In this document: one piece after another, positions 32,162-44,700 of the stretch
Numbering within the stretch: the stretch's first letter is position 1
Layout of the letters: every line of letters begins with the position of its first letter
Source: Escallonia rubra
Taxonomy: Eukaryota > Streptophyta > Magnoliopsida > Escalloniales > Escalloniaceae
NCBI GenBank assembly: GCA_033065855.1
Contig: JAVXUO010001466.1
Span: forward strand, 51,611-115,610
DNA length: 64,000 nucleotides
Reading direction: 5' to 3'
Program-made: the position numbers and the translations under genes
Notes under the pieces: model-generated
Told to the model about the DNA's origin: nothing
Databases searched by the model: none
The model's input: the letters and a program-made list of their open reading frames with translations, nothing else

Positions 32162-34315
32162 TTGAGTGATTAGAAAGAAAAAATAATAATAATTTTAAAT
32201 CTAAAAATTTATTTAGTCAACCTTTTTATTTTGGTAAGGGAGGAATCAAGGGAAGAAATAAAGGGGAGGAATGAGCAATTAGTTACTTTCTTAATTGAGT
32301 TTTTCAGTTACGTTACAGGGGAGAGAAAGGAGTAGAAGTTGGAAGATGAGTCACCGGCGTTTGGAATTTGGTGTCGGGATCCGCGAGTTTGGATTTCGAA
32401 TTCGGTAAGCGTCGATCCTTTCTCCCTCATGGTTTACAATATTTTAGTGTGTGTGTTTATAGAGCTGTGATGTAGTGTGTATAATGTGCAATTGTGTGTG
32501 TAGCAGTGAAAAGGAGGGGGATAGGCTGTGATGGCAGTGTGTGTTTGTATGTACCGATGTGTGCGCGTGGGAGGACTAGGACGGGAAGGTACGAGCTCCG
32601 GAAGACCTTAAGGGAGGTGTCGTTGGGCAAGGGGAAGTTTGCTTGGAATGTGGTGGATTGGCCAGGTATATGAATCATCAGCATTTTATGTTCTTGTTCT
32701 TGATTTTGATACAATCTTTAGATCTTTTTGTCGGTATGAGGAGGTTTTGTTTGTTAGTCGATTTAGTAATTGCAAACAAGTTGTGATATATGTCTCTGCA
32801 GTTTACAGTGTTATGAAAATTACTGTGATGATTTTATGATATAAATAAGTTTTAGCTTAAGTTTCGTAAATTTTAGACTTGATTTCTTACTAAATTCGTA
32901 TCGTATTTGATTTAGCAAAACGGATGACTTTAAAATAGTTTCGGTGTTTTTTTTTAAAGCCTAGTTTCATTATTTTTCCTATATAATATGAAGCTATCAT
33001 GAGAATTATGGGACTTTGATTTGAGCTAGAAGTATTAATTGTTATTTTTGGGCTTTTTCTGGTATTTAAGAAAATCATTTTTAATTCGAAAATATTCAAA
33101 AGAAATCCAGAAAATTTATTCTGTAACTTGTTATGCTGTTTTAAGGTATAAAAGTATTTTATACGAGTGTCTTATGCATTATAGAGTGTGCATGATTATC
33201 GGTTAGGTTTTGCTGCTTGAGGGATCCGATTCGTTTTCGCCTACATTAAGAGTGTCGGAGTGAGCAACGATTGAGAATTGGCATTAGATTAATTGTTTGT
33301 CAGGCTAGGTTGTATTCTAATAATTAATCTGCCAATTTAGGTTAATTCGAGGTTTGTACGAGGTTGAATAGCAGCAAGCGCATTTCTTGGATCGATTGAG
33401 GTAAAGGATTTCCTCCGAAACCCTATTTCATCTATTTGACATCGTAAATATTCTTTCTAAATTGTTATTGATGTTTCCATTGGACTCGGTTATAATTGTG
33501 ATGAAATTGCATCGCTTGCCATTAATACCATGTTTTGAGCCTTGTATGTTTATTGAAAATTCCTTTCGATGCTACGTATTTATTTCTCGTTGTGCATCGA
33601 TTTAATCATTGCATCATAGATTATTGCACTCTGCATATTGACATGAGTTAGTATATTGAAGAGTTATAAGGATGGTCTATATTGGGGGTGATATAATGAT
33701 GGTGTGTTATTGTCGGGAGATGTTAGTACCTTGAGGGTCTAGCTAGTGTTCATATGCATATGTAACTACAATGTTATTGAGCATCGCCTTTGTGGCTTTG
33801 CTAAGTGATTATCCTGCACTGTCTGTGTGGCTTTGCATATCACTCATGTTCAATATCATCTGCATTGTTTCAGTGTAATCGAAAGTGTTCTATTGATTTC
33901 TGATTTGAGGGATTGAGATTAATCTCTTCCCGTATTGCCATTGAAATAAATTCTCCAAATCATTTGTATTCCCTACTGAATTTTGAGCGACCTTATTGAG
34001 CTCTTGAAAGCTCACTCTGCCTTTTCAGTTCCCTTCTGCAGGTAATAAACATCAGTAGATTCTTGGATTTGCTAGAGCTTGATTACGGAGCTGGTTTAGA
34101 TTTGATTTTCATTGTTTTCTCTAATTAACCCCCTGCGAGGGAAATCCGCTTCATTAATGTAATCCTTGCATTTAGGAACAATGACTTGAACATTTGAGTT
34201 ATTGTAGAAACTCTAATATATGTATTGGGGTATTCTAAGTAGAATCTAGATGATTGAATAAGTAAGCATTGATCGATTGAGTGGCTAACGCTCTAAAAAA
34301 TTCCGGGATGTTACA
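32158..34315 (+). repeat. Tekay-like 3' LTR, 3' piece
   Basis: From 32829 on it matches 17343-18810. The first 670 bases contain GT-rich words but do not align clearly with the 5' copy. It ends in CCGGGATGTTACA at 34315, the same terminus as the other LTR, and satellite sequence follows. With 20401-20621 it makes an LTR of about 2.4 kb. Confidence 0.82.
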
Positions 34316-35661
34316 AACTGTACAAAAAAGTTATAAGGGTCTTGCTACAACCCGCAATTCAATACTCATAAATGCATTCTCACCTCAAAGCAATGTGCAA
34401 AATCTCAAGAGGTCAGTTCCTAGTGTTCTTTGGAGGTTGTTTTGTTGTGTTACTAGGTCAATTCAAATTATTATATGTCAAGTGTTATATACCTAGTTAT
34501 ATATTTACATTCCTGAAGCTTTAAAATTATAAAATACCCATTAGGTACTTTAACCTTCCAAGGTAAGGGCAATAAAGTAATTTTCTAAAAATCTTTAAGT
34601 ATTTTAAGATTTGTTTAGCTGATAGATATTACTGCTATTTATCCAACTAATGAACCATCGTCTAATTTTCACCATAATCTCAGAGTAATTAACACGGGGA
34701 TGAACTTGTATCAGTATCTCAATTTCAATTTAATATGGCTTTGATTCACACTCACTTAAATACATACATAGTCAGAGTCGTCATAGTCAGAGTCGTCTCA
34801 GGTTCTATTAGTTCGTTGACATGGAATATTTGGTTTTGTCAACATCTACGCCCTTGTCATATATCGTATATCATACGTGCAACAAGGAAATAAGAAAAAG
34901 GTACGGCAGAAGCGTCGAAGCAACTTGGCTTCATTGCTATTTGATTGGATTCACTGTTTATCCACTAATTTAATGCGAGACTATGGGTCTAGCAGTTATT
35001 TGGATTCTAAATAGTAAACTCTTACGAATATAAAATTGATTGATTCAACCCTGATTCATATTTTGAAATAAAATATAAGACCTTACCTTTAATTGCGCAA
35101 TTCAACTCCAAAGTGTTGTGTTTTTCAGGCAAAGTATATCAAGTGCCCTGAAATTAATATACCGAAAAGTTCCAATTAGGACTCTAACAATAAAAAAAAA
35201 TTATAGCATTGTTACTACTAGCCACACTAAAAATAATCGTAAATAATTGCTTACCTTTAAGCAATAAGCAAAATCTAAGGAGGTCTCTTCCTATGGGTTT
35301 TTGCTGTTTTTTAGTGCTTCTAGGGAAATCCAAAATGCTATACTTAAGGCGTTATATACCTAGAGATACATTTATATTCGTAGAAGTATTGAAATTGTAA
35401 AATACTCGGTACTTTAACATTCCAAGTATAGGGCAGTAAAGTCATTTGCTTAAAACCATTAGGTACTTTCAGATTCATTTGGTTAACATACATAACTGCT
35501 ATTTGTCCAACTAATGAGTGATGCAGGTAGTTCCTCCCTAACCTGAGAGACCGATGTATAATTAACACAAATAAATACATATATAGAGTGAGAGTATCAA
35601 GCACTACTGTTCAATAGTGTGTTGCTTTCATTGACTTAGAATATGTTATTTCGTCAACATC
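34316..35661. repeat. Satellite units beyond the transposon nest
   Basis: Strongly diverged satellite sequence resumes with actgtacaaaaaag...acaacccgcaattcaat and continues through blocks corresponding to aggtcagttcctagtg and ggcaataaagtaattt. A second copy begins near 35190. This shows that the nest at 10961-34315 sits inside the array. The array ends at 35661. Confidence 0.85.
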
Positions 35662-37140
35662 TGTGTAATACCCCAAATAATATGTAACTAATTATTTTAA
35701 TTTTTTTGAGCTACTTTGTAGTTTTAATAATATTTTAGAATACTTTTAAACAAGTAACATAACTCTAGGGGTCTTTTAGGTTATTTACCAAGTTTAGAGA
35801 TATAAAGACTAGTCAGTTATTTTTTTTATCGATAAATTAATTTTGGTCTTTAGAGAGATAGAAGAAAGAGAAAACTAGGGTTTTGAGGTTTCAAATTTCT
35901 GAAAGCTTACGCAACTTTGCAAATTGTATTGCGTGATTGAGGTAAAGGTTACACTCATTATTCCCCTTCAATTCAAAATAACGTGTTTCTTTCGGTAATT
36001 CATTATTCCCCTTCAATTCAAAATAAAGGTTACACTCATTATTCCCCTTCAATTCCTTTTTGGAGAAAAAGGAAGGAGCAAAAGATTTGTTGTTAAAATA
36101 AAGTTCTTAAATATATTCGTTAAGATCCCGATTTTGTAATTCACATTTCAATATCATACTCTTAGAATTTGGTTTCGAAATGTTAAATGCAGATAACCAT
36201 TATCATGAATAACATTATATATTGTGTACTCTCCGAGTAATCAAACTAGAACTTTTTTCTCAAGAAATTTTGGAGATGCAATAGCCAATAAGAAATGGTA
36301 CTCTCCAAATTATTTTCCAAAGTTTTTATCGTAGCTTTATGATACGGGAAACCACATATTTTTTACTTACTCTCACAGGTAAGTACTTTTAAAAGGTGAA
36401 ACTAAATTTAATTAATACTAGTGATTTAGGGATGATTTGAAGGTTTTAATCCTATAATTTCTTTGAGAGGCTTGAGATTAGACATGGATGCTTCTAGCAA
36501 TTAGAATATTAGCTTCAAATGCATTAAAGTCAGTTTGGTGGGTTCTTTTTCCTAGGCTAGATTCATATGAATGAGTATTATAGGATTTGTTGCGGTTAGA
36601 TGAGTTGTATTTTTAGTAAACGTGATTATGTGATCTAGGAACCTATTTAAGCAATTGTGTTTGCACAATTTGTGGTAAGAGAAAACTCCATTCCTCTTGT
36701 TGGTTTCGAACGATTGTGTCATTAGTCGTTGATTCCTTTGTATTTTTGCTCTGATATCCGTTTGTACTCTTAGAAGAATTGTCGTGTGTTGACGTGATGG
36801 CTGACGTACTCCAACTAGTGAATGATTTTTTTAGTACCTTATAGAAGAATTGTCGTGTGTTGACGTGATGGCTGACGTACTCCAACTAGTGAATGATTTT
36901 TTTAGTCCCTTAGCTGCCATTGTTTGGTTGTAAGGTTAGGAAGATTTGGCCTTTATGGCTACAACGTATTTGGCTTTTGGGCTATGATTGATTTAAATCA
37001 TATCATAGTTATCCTTGTGATGTTTCAACCTTTGTTTCATTGATCGGGAGTCTTTGATTGTATAGCCTTTGGTATTTCTCACTCATGCGACTGTTACTAT
37101 TCAACGTTATTGTTGTGTTATATTTCAAGCTATACGTTGC
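35662..37140 (+). mobile_element. Possible second Tekay-like LTR (solo or truncated)
   Basis: Satellite sequence stops exactly where TGTAATACCCC begins, the typical Tekay/Del LTR start. The following 1.5 kb contains aactagggttttgagg leader-like sequence and small duplications but no gene. I do not see a clear LTR end or primer site. The right boundary is a guess. Confidence 0.45.
36771..36905. repeat. Two-copy tandem duplication of about 71 bases
   Basis: agaagaattgtcgtgtgttg and the following block to gaatgatttttttagt occur twice, almost identically. Confidence 0.9.
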
Positions 37141-38763
37141 ATCTATTAATAATTAACAAAACCAATGTAGAGTTACGTAATTTGGAGCGTACGAGTTATG
37201 ATTGTACCCCATAGCTCTTATTTTGTAGATGAACATCATCGATTAACCAAGACCACACCCACTCATGATCAATTTCATCCATACAAGAACCCTAGATCCC
37301 CTTTTCCCTTGTTTCAAGCAGAGTGAAACCCTAGATCCCCCTATTCTGTTAAAGTCGTTCCCTCTCCTTTGTTTCGAAGAGAAGAATACAAGAGGATAGT
37401 TATCCGACCCTTTTTATTCGGACTTGATTTGGTCAAGTCCCCCTCAAAATATACCCATGTAATCTCTCGCAAGCGAGTCATTTGCCCAGAATTTGGTCTA
37501 AGGGTGTTAGGTGCCACACTCATGTAACTTTAGGGTGAGGGATAGCTAAAATAAACTTTATGGTGCGAGACACTACCATGGGTAAACTTAAGGACACCGG
37601 AGGCAATTAACACTTTTAATAAGAGAAGTGATATAGCCACAGAAAGTTCATTTCTTTAGTTACAAGAGTAGCTAAACTGCTCAAGCCCACTGCCTACTGT
37701 TTGCAACCTCATGGGCAACTTACAAAAGATGAAACATGTTATGATACTACGAAATCTAACTTTTAACTTTCTTTTTTTTTTGAAAAAAAAAATAAAAACT
37801 TTCACAACTTGCCAGGACTGATGTCTTTGACATAATGGCAGCTATTATGTTTGGCTTTTGCACTATTGCGCTATTATGTTAAACTTCAATATTTTTGTGT
37901 TGGGAAAGTCATTGCCGAACAACTAAAAGAGGTAAAAAAAGATACCAAGCCACTTTTGCATGATGGAACACATGTATATCACATTTGAATAAAAGCAAGT
38001 CATTTTTCATAAATATGAATAGTGCTGTAATTAGATCCATTCTATTGTGGGCTTATAAATAGTTATCGAATCATGGGCATGTCATGACCATCTCTATTCT
38101 AACACTAACATTGTGAACAATGCCATTTAGAATGTCATTCTTCTATTACGCCCCCCCCCCCCCCCACAAAAAAAAAAAAAAGGAGTAGCCGAGCTACTAT
38201 TAGAGAAAATGGGAAGAAAGACTTTTTGGAGTTATTACAGACCCAAAGTAGAGTAAGAGAATAGACAAATTTACAAAGGGAAATAACACTCAAAAGAGCT
38301 TTGGGGCACTGGTGGATGCTCATGGCTGTAGTCCGTGTTGTCCTGAATCTGGTGTGTTTATTGTTGTCCTTGCCTGCTTTGTAGCCGCTTTTTTTGGCCT
38401 TTTGTACGTAGTTTTTAGCTTGGACCTTGTGTGGGTGTGAGCGTGGGTATTGATCGGTGACAATCAAAGTGGTGCTATATAGAAGTTGGTGTACGTGGGC
38501 TTATAGATGGAGACGGGTTTGATGACGGTGGACGAGTTTACAGAGATAGAGAGGGAAGGAGATGAAATTTTGAATCCAAAACTTCAGAAATCTTACCTTT
38601 CTTCTTCAAGTTGCAATGCTCTTCTAACTGTGAAATTTGGCCCATTCCATTTGAATAGATTCACTGTAGGATCAACTAGTCAGCAATAAATATTTCGAGG
38701 TATATCTCTTGTGAGGTTTTGGAATAGTAACTGGTGCTCAATATTTAGCAGCCTTAGTCATAG
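37141..38763. other. Intergenic region downstream of the permease gene
   Basis: No supported gene. It contains a C/A homopolymer run at 38151-38180. On the minus strand the part next to 38763 is the likely 3' UTR of the permease gene. Short open frames here show no recognisable motif. Confidence 0.5.
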
Positions 38764-41700
38764 TTACTGGTGCCCAAACTTCTCGATTATTTCTGAAAGA
38801 ATGACCGATCCGGCACCTCCGATCACCAAAGAAAGGGTAAGCCTTCCTCCGGGAACAAGCAGGGGTAATTCTGATGGCTGAGACGAACTTGAGTACCTAT
38901 CCGCCCAAGCCATTGCAGCAGGAAAAATTCCAAAGAGCACCAACACTACAAGTTGCATTCGACAAAAGATTAATATAATCATTCGGGTCTGGAAACTAAC
39001 CCACTCGAAAGGAGAAAACGGAGTTAGTGTAATTTAGCTTGCAGGAGACTTTAGATATTCATAGCGTAACCAAGTACATTTGAACGCTCTACAAGCATGC
39101 AACTGTTCATTCAAATAGAACTATTAACATGAAACTGTAGAAATTACCCCCTTGGTAGAATGCAAATCAACTTACCTCCATAGGTTCCTGCGAAATCCAA
39201 TGCTTTGAAGAAAATCTCTGGGTCAAGCTGGGATAGTATTAGTGGTGGAATCAAAGTAAGTAGGTAAGGCAGAGGGCTGCTCTGACCAGAAGGTAGTTTC
39301 AGCACTGCAAAATTATGACAATGACGGGAATTAATAGATCAATAACAGGCTACATGCAGTCATTTGTTCATGGCTACAGCTACGGAAGAAGTCATATGAT
39401 CTTGTTGTAATAGCCATGCCCCTATTACACAGCAATTGCGGCACAAGTAAAGCAAGCTACAGAAGGCTGAAAATAGTTGTTGGATAGATGCAAGCTTGTT
39501 AAATGGTCACTTTTTTCTATGTTATGCAGAATACACCATGGAGCAGGGCAAATGTGGAGACACGAGCATCAAAACAAAGGAAGAGAGGATAGTCTTTTCC
39601 TTCGAGATAAGAAGGATTTTTGCGTTTGAACGATTTCGTAAGTGTGACAGTGGTGTCCAACAGATTGTTGGCGTGGTTGTACTGCTTAAGCCTCGCACAT
39701 AGCTGGTGACAAAACGTGTGATTCAAAGTTGCATTGATAGGCTCTACTACACTACTGATTGAGAAAGGCTGATGATTGGGACGTTATATGCCCACTTAAG
39801 AGCATTTACACGATTAGGTATAAATGTGCGCAGACATGAAATCTGCAAAGCAGGCTTTTGCATAGTGGCACTCTAAGTACATACGAGCACATATCTCTGA
39901 ACCATGTATATATAATGGCCTATGAGATATGACAGCTCATACGAACTGAGTGTTGGTGAGAGAGCTCAAAGCCAGCTTCTGGCTAAAAAGCATAGCCTAC
40001 CTACATAAGTGACAACTAACAAGAGAGTTTGCTTAAACTAGAGAGTTCTAGGATAAGTTAAGAAACAATGCCATAAACAAGAAAAACATGGGCATGATAT
40101 TCAGAAAGAGATCTTGTTAAGAATATCAGGTGTGCCCTCCCTCCCTCCGCCTCTTCTTCCTTTTATTACCTCCAAAGCCCTAGCCGTCTCAGCTGGGTTC
40201 ATAGCCACCGCTCGAGGCTGCGCCACCTACTACCCATGGCTGCTTCATCTTCTTCTACTCTTTCTCTTCTTCTTCTTCTTCTTTTTCTTCGTCATTCACT
40301 CTCTTTGTCTCTCGGGATCCATGACTTTCATTTGTGCCTGAATGTTGAATATGGGCCCGAAAAGAGGTTTCTAAATTCTCTATTGACCTCCTACATACCT
40401 GGAATATATTCAAGTCGTATCCTGATCGAATCAGGAAGTAAAAGAATAACAACAAAACGGACAAATATATTGCCGCACCAGCTGCACACCCAGCAGCACC
40501 CAAGCTTTACCATACCTGTACCTGACACCCTAACTGGCCAAATTGCTGCATCACTGCTACGTAGTATATCGCATTACCTCTATGTTATATCTTTTCTTGA
40601 GATAGTAAATAGTAAAAGAATTGAGTAAGGATTCCCTTTAGATATAGGTACAAGAAATTTCTAGTTTTAGTGATATTTAACCCTTATGTGTTAATCCCAC
40701 CGTAAGAAGATAGTCATATACCATAGATAAATGGAATGCTTGTTGTTGGTATCTAGAAGATGGTCATAAAACATGAACAAAATGAATAAAAGGTATGCTA
40801 TGTGTTTGCATGCATAAATACCTACTCAAATGGACATAAAAGGAAACAATATTCAGCAATTAAGAAAGAAAAGTAAAGCAAGTAGTGCGAATCAAAACTG
40901 AAATAGGTATAGGGTTGGTCTTAAATTCCTTAGCATAATTTCATCAAAACTAATAAAGAGTTGGCCATCTCATGGAGCATGATAATCACAAAACTTTGTA
41001 TAATAGCTACTTTTCGTGTTCATGTCTATGGACGCCTTAGTACAATCTCACGTACTTGGTTAACTGTAGTGCCAAAAGTAGTTGCAAGTGACAAAGAGTT
41101 AAAAAGTCATGTTGAAGCAAGTTCTTTCCTTCTTTCTTTTCTTCTCTCATAAACATGCACATACAGAACATCAGAAGAATACATATGTAAATATAAAGAA
41201 GAAAATTGTTGAGGGTAGTCCCCAAAAGGTGATGTGGCATAAGTGGACCAAGTTAAAAGTCAAAAACTAAGAAGCTGACTACAATTCAACGTTCAACGGT
41301 CTTCCCTTGTCCTACCATGACCAGTTGACTGAAAGAGAGACGAGATGCAAGGGTAATACTCCTAAGTTAATATTTAAGTAATTTCTTGAGGGGCATCAGT
41401 CCTGAGGCTGCCTCTTCCCCATCCTCGAGGTTCCTTACCCTCTGCTCACCAGGCCAATCCCTGAGAAATTGGGGGAGAGGCCTCGCACCACCAGCACGAG
41501 AGGCTGCATTCAACTCCTTAAGGATGAGGTCCCTTGGGATACGGGGAGATGAGCGCTAATGTGGCTAGGACCAGGAAGTGTCACAATGGCTAATCCTCAT
41601 GTGAACCTTGCTGACACAATGGACCGAAACATAGCTTTTCACTCACCATAATTCTCCACTCCTCTTGTGAAGCGCAGGCCACCTTTTTTGGAGAGAAAAG

Positions 41701-44700
41701 GTTACCCACTCTCTGGACTGACCATCCCAAGGGGATGTCCTGGCCCTCCTGTACCGGAGTTGGCAGAGCCCGCCTCTCAACCACTCTGCACTATTCATCA
41801 CTGTAGGATAGCTGCGTGCAAAGTGGTGCACGAGGCCCCACCTTGCATCCCTTGCTAGGCGAGGCTCGAGTACCTCCCACGAGAGCCTGCCCAAAACCCT
41901 GCATAGGACACAAAAGAAGAAGAAGAAGAGAGAACAACATAAAAGTACAGAAAGAAATAGCCACTTAAGACAGCCTCACTCAATTCCCCTCTTCACAATG
42001 ATACAACCAAAACAGTTACATTATCCTTACTTTTAAGAGAAGAGAGCAACCTCGCCCCAAAACAACTCATAACTTAGTCACCTCCTGCCTGCTCAGTCTC
42101 AGCTCAGACCTGGTCCTCACGCTTGCTGATCATCTCCCTTGGACCGTGTATTCTCGAGTGTCACAAGACCAGCGATTTATAGGCACAAATGTGGCGCTAT
42201 CGCCACATCATAAAATAAAAATAAAAACCCTCAAAAGAAACTATGAGCGAAGAAGAATGTCCAAAATGAAATTATTTTCAAGCAACATAAATGCGATCTG
42301 TTTGTGATCACTCACAGTTTTATAATCTGGTAAATATGATATTATATTATGATGAAAAGTTCTATCATTTAATTGTTCTTCCTTGTACTTCATGGGCAAA
42401 GCATATACAAAAAGGAAATTACCAGAAGCAAGCATTCTACGAAAGAAAATTACATCCACGTAGCAATGGAGAGAGGATTTCATGTTATGAAGGAGATTTT
42501 ATGCGAGGAAAGCAAGATAATATGTTGTTCCTTTTCCCGTTGGGTTTATAGCATGGAGGAAGACGAAAGCAGGAGGGAAGAAGGAAAGAGAAGGGCTTCA
42601 AGGAGCGTGAGAAAGAAGTTCAAATTGGTGATTTTTCAATTTTTTTTGTACGGTGATTTATTAAATTGTTTAAGAGTAAGTTTTAATTGTTCAATAGAGA
42701 CTCCACTTAAGTTGGACTTCACCAGCGAACTCGGCATGGAAAAGAAAGACAGATGTCGCAGAATGAGAAATCAACTCTATTTATATGTGAATTTAGCCAA
42801 AAACGATGAAAGAAACACACTTACAGTCAGCGAGGAAGTCAGCAAGCCCCAAAACAAATCCGATATATGAAGTTGCAATTGCAAGAAGTGAGAATACTTC
42901 AATTATAGGCTGCAATATTATGTTCATCACAAGGAAAAAATACATATCAATCTCCCAAAAAAATTGAATATCCACTGTCAAAAGTAGACTAATAAAATCT
43001 TTAATCACACTCAATGCTTTAATACTGACCCCAACAGCCCCATTGGTAGATCGCAATTGCTCCAATGGGTCAACAATCTTATTTGACCCTACTATTTCCA
43101 GACCCGTGATTGTTCCAAGAATAACAGCATTCCAGACAAGAAACAGTACCAGGGGAATAGCTGTGCCTAGAACAATTGCAGTCCTGCAGATGATACAGTT
43201 AATAATATGCAAGACTTCATAAAAACTGAATAAGCGTAAACAACAATCCATGAACATGCGTATCAAAATAAAAATATAACATCCTTGGGAAATTCGAACT
43301 CTCTGAATCATAAAACACCATTGTAGAACTAAACATGAGTATATCGTCGAGAGAATCAATCCGTTCAGAGTTGTGTACTGTACTGCTGGACTTTATGATG
43401 AATAATCTATTCGTCGCTTGAGGCATTGACAGCAACCCGAACCATGCAGAATGATAGTTACTGACATCCACTGCCAACATCCTATAAGCTCTGACGAGGG
43501 ATTATAGATTTTTTCAAAACCAAGTACGGTACTCCTGATCTACCGAAGCTGGATTGCTTAATCCTTTTCAATTTCTGGTAGGCAGAAAATGTGCTGATGC
43601 TCACACCAACAAAAACATTTGAGATTGTTTCTGAGGGAGAACTTTAGCTGAGTCAACATTTGCTCTTCTGAAACACAGATTGTGTGTTTTGAACTAAATG
43701 TCAGATCCTAGTGCAGCAACTTTCGGCTCATGAGAAACTTAGTTAATTATTTTCCCAACCACTTATATTGAAAAAATTTAAAGCACTAGCAACTAGCAAG
43801 AAAGGAAAAATGAAGTTCGCAAAAACGGAGTGTCTACCATTAGCCTCTCAGTGATAGAGCACGCATGCAAGCAAAAATCACGCATGCAAGCAAAAATCAC
43901 GCATTTTTTGCAAGGAAGCAAGGTGCAATGGTCAGGACCTAACGGTCGGACCTTCTTTCAAAGGTCTCCCTACATGACGCTATAAAGGAAATTGGACCAA
44001 TTTAGTACATGATGCACATTGCTCGGTTTTTCAAATCAATACTACTCAAGACGGAGAAAAGCTACCTCAGTGCATTGGACGCCGAAGTAAGCAAATAAGG
44101 AAATTATACTTCCTGCAATATCAGGATAAAAATATGCTAGTAATTAGCAAGTGCCACATGTCCTCCGTGATAGTCATATGTGACTAAGGGTATTCTAGAC
44201 CTTTCATTATGTCCTACAAATCATTAAGGACTTGGGCTCTAAAACCCATTGGACATGGACCAGGTCGTATAATCCTATATTGTAATTACCATTAAGGTAG
44301 TCTAATCCTATAATAAGAAAGTAACTTCCTCACCCTCCGTATATAAAGGCCTCTATGAGGTCCGGGTAAAGCTAAGCTCTCATACTCTAAACGCCCCTTT
44401 TTCTCTGCCCTTCAGTTTTTTCTCCACATAGACACTGAGGCATCAGAGACCCTCCGCCAGACACCCCTCTGTCAGGTGTCTTGTGTTGTGCAGCTCTGTC
44501 CGAGTGCTGGAAGGTCCTCCAGATTTTTTCCTCAATAGTTTGGTGCCATCCGTGGGACGCTGACTAGCTGCTCTTCCAAAGATCTCATGGCACACACCCT
44601 AGAACAGCCCGAATCAGCCGCGCAATTCCACCGCCCCAACGGGGAACCCTGCCCCTCTGGAGGCTAATTCTCCTGTGCCCGAGGACGAACACACAGCATC

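Larger units (their letters stand above)
16775..34315 (+). mobile_element. Tekay/Del-like Ty3/gypsy retrotransposon, internally deleted and split by a MULE
   Basis: Related LTR sequences end at 18810 and 34315 with the same ...CCGGGATGTTACA terminus. A primer-binding site follows the first. A polypurine tract and an LTR start TGTAATACCC stand at 20391-20410. This start and the cgaggacgaaatttt signature just before the tract are typical of Tekay/Del chromoviruses. The internal region (18811-20400) is only 1.6 kb and holds no gag or pol frame, so the element is a deletion derivative. The 3' LTR is interrupted by the MULE at 20669-32107. The element lies inside the satellite, which resumes at 34316. 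Confidence 0.8.

Noticed and set aside
38135-38467. 110-codon frame (-) after the permease gene
   Set aside because: It runs through a C/A homopolymer into Gly/Phe runs and shows no domain or conserved motif.
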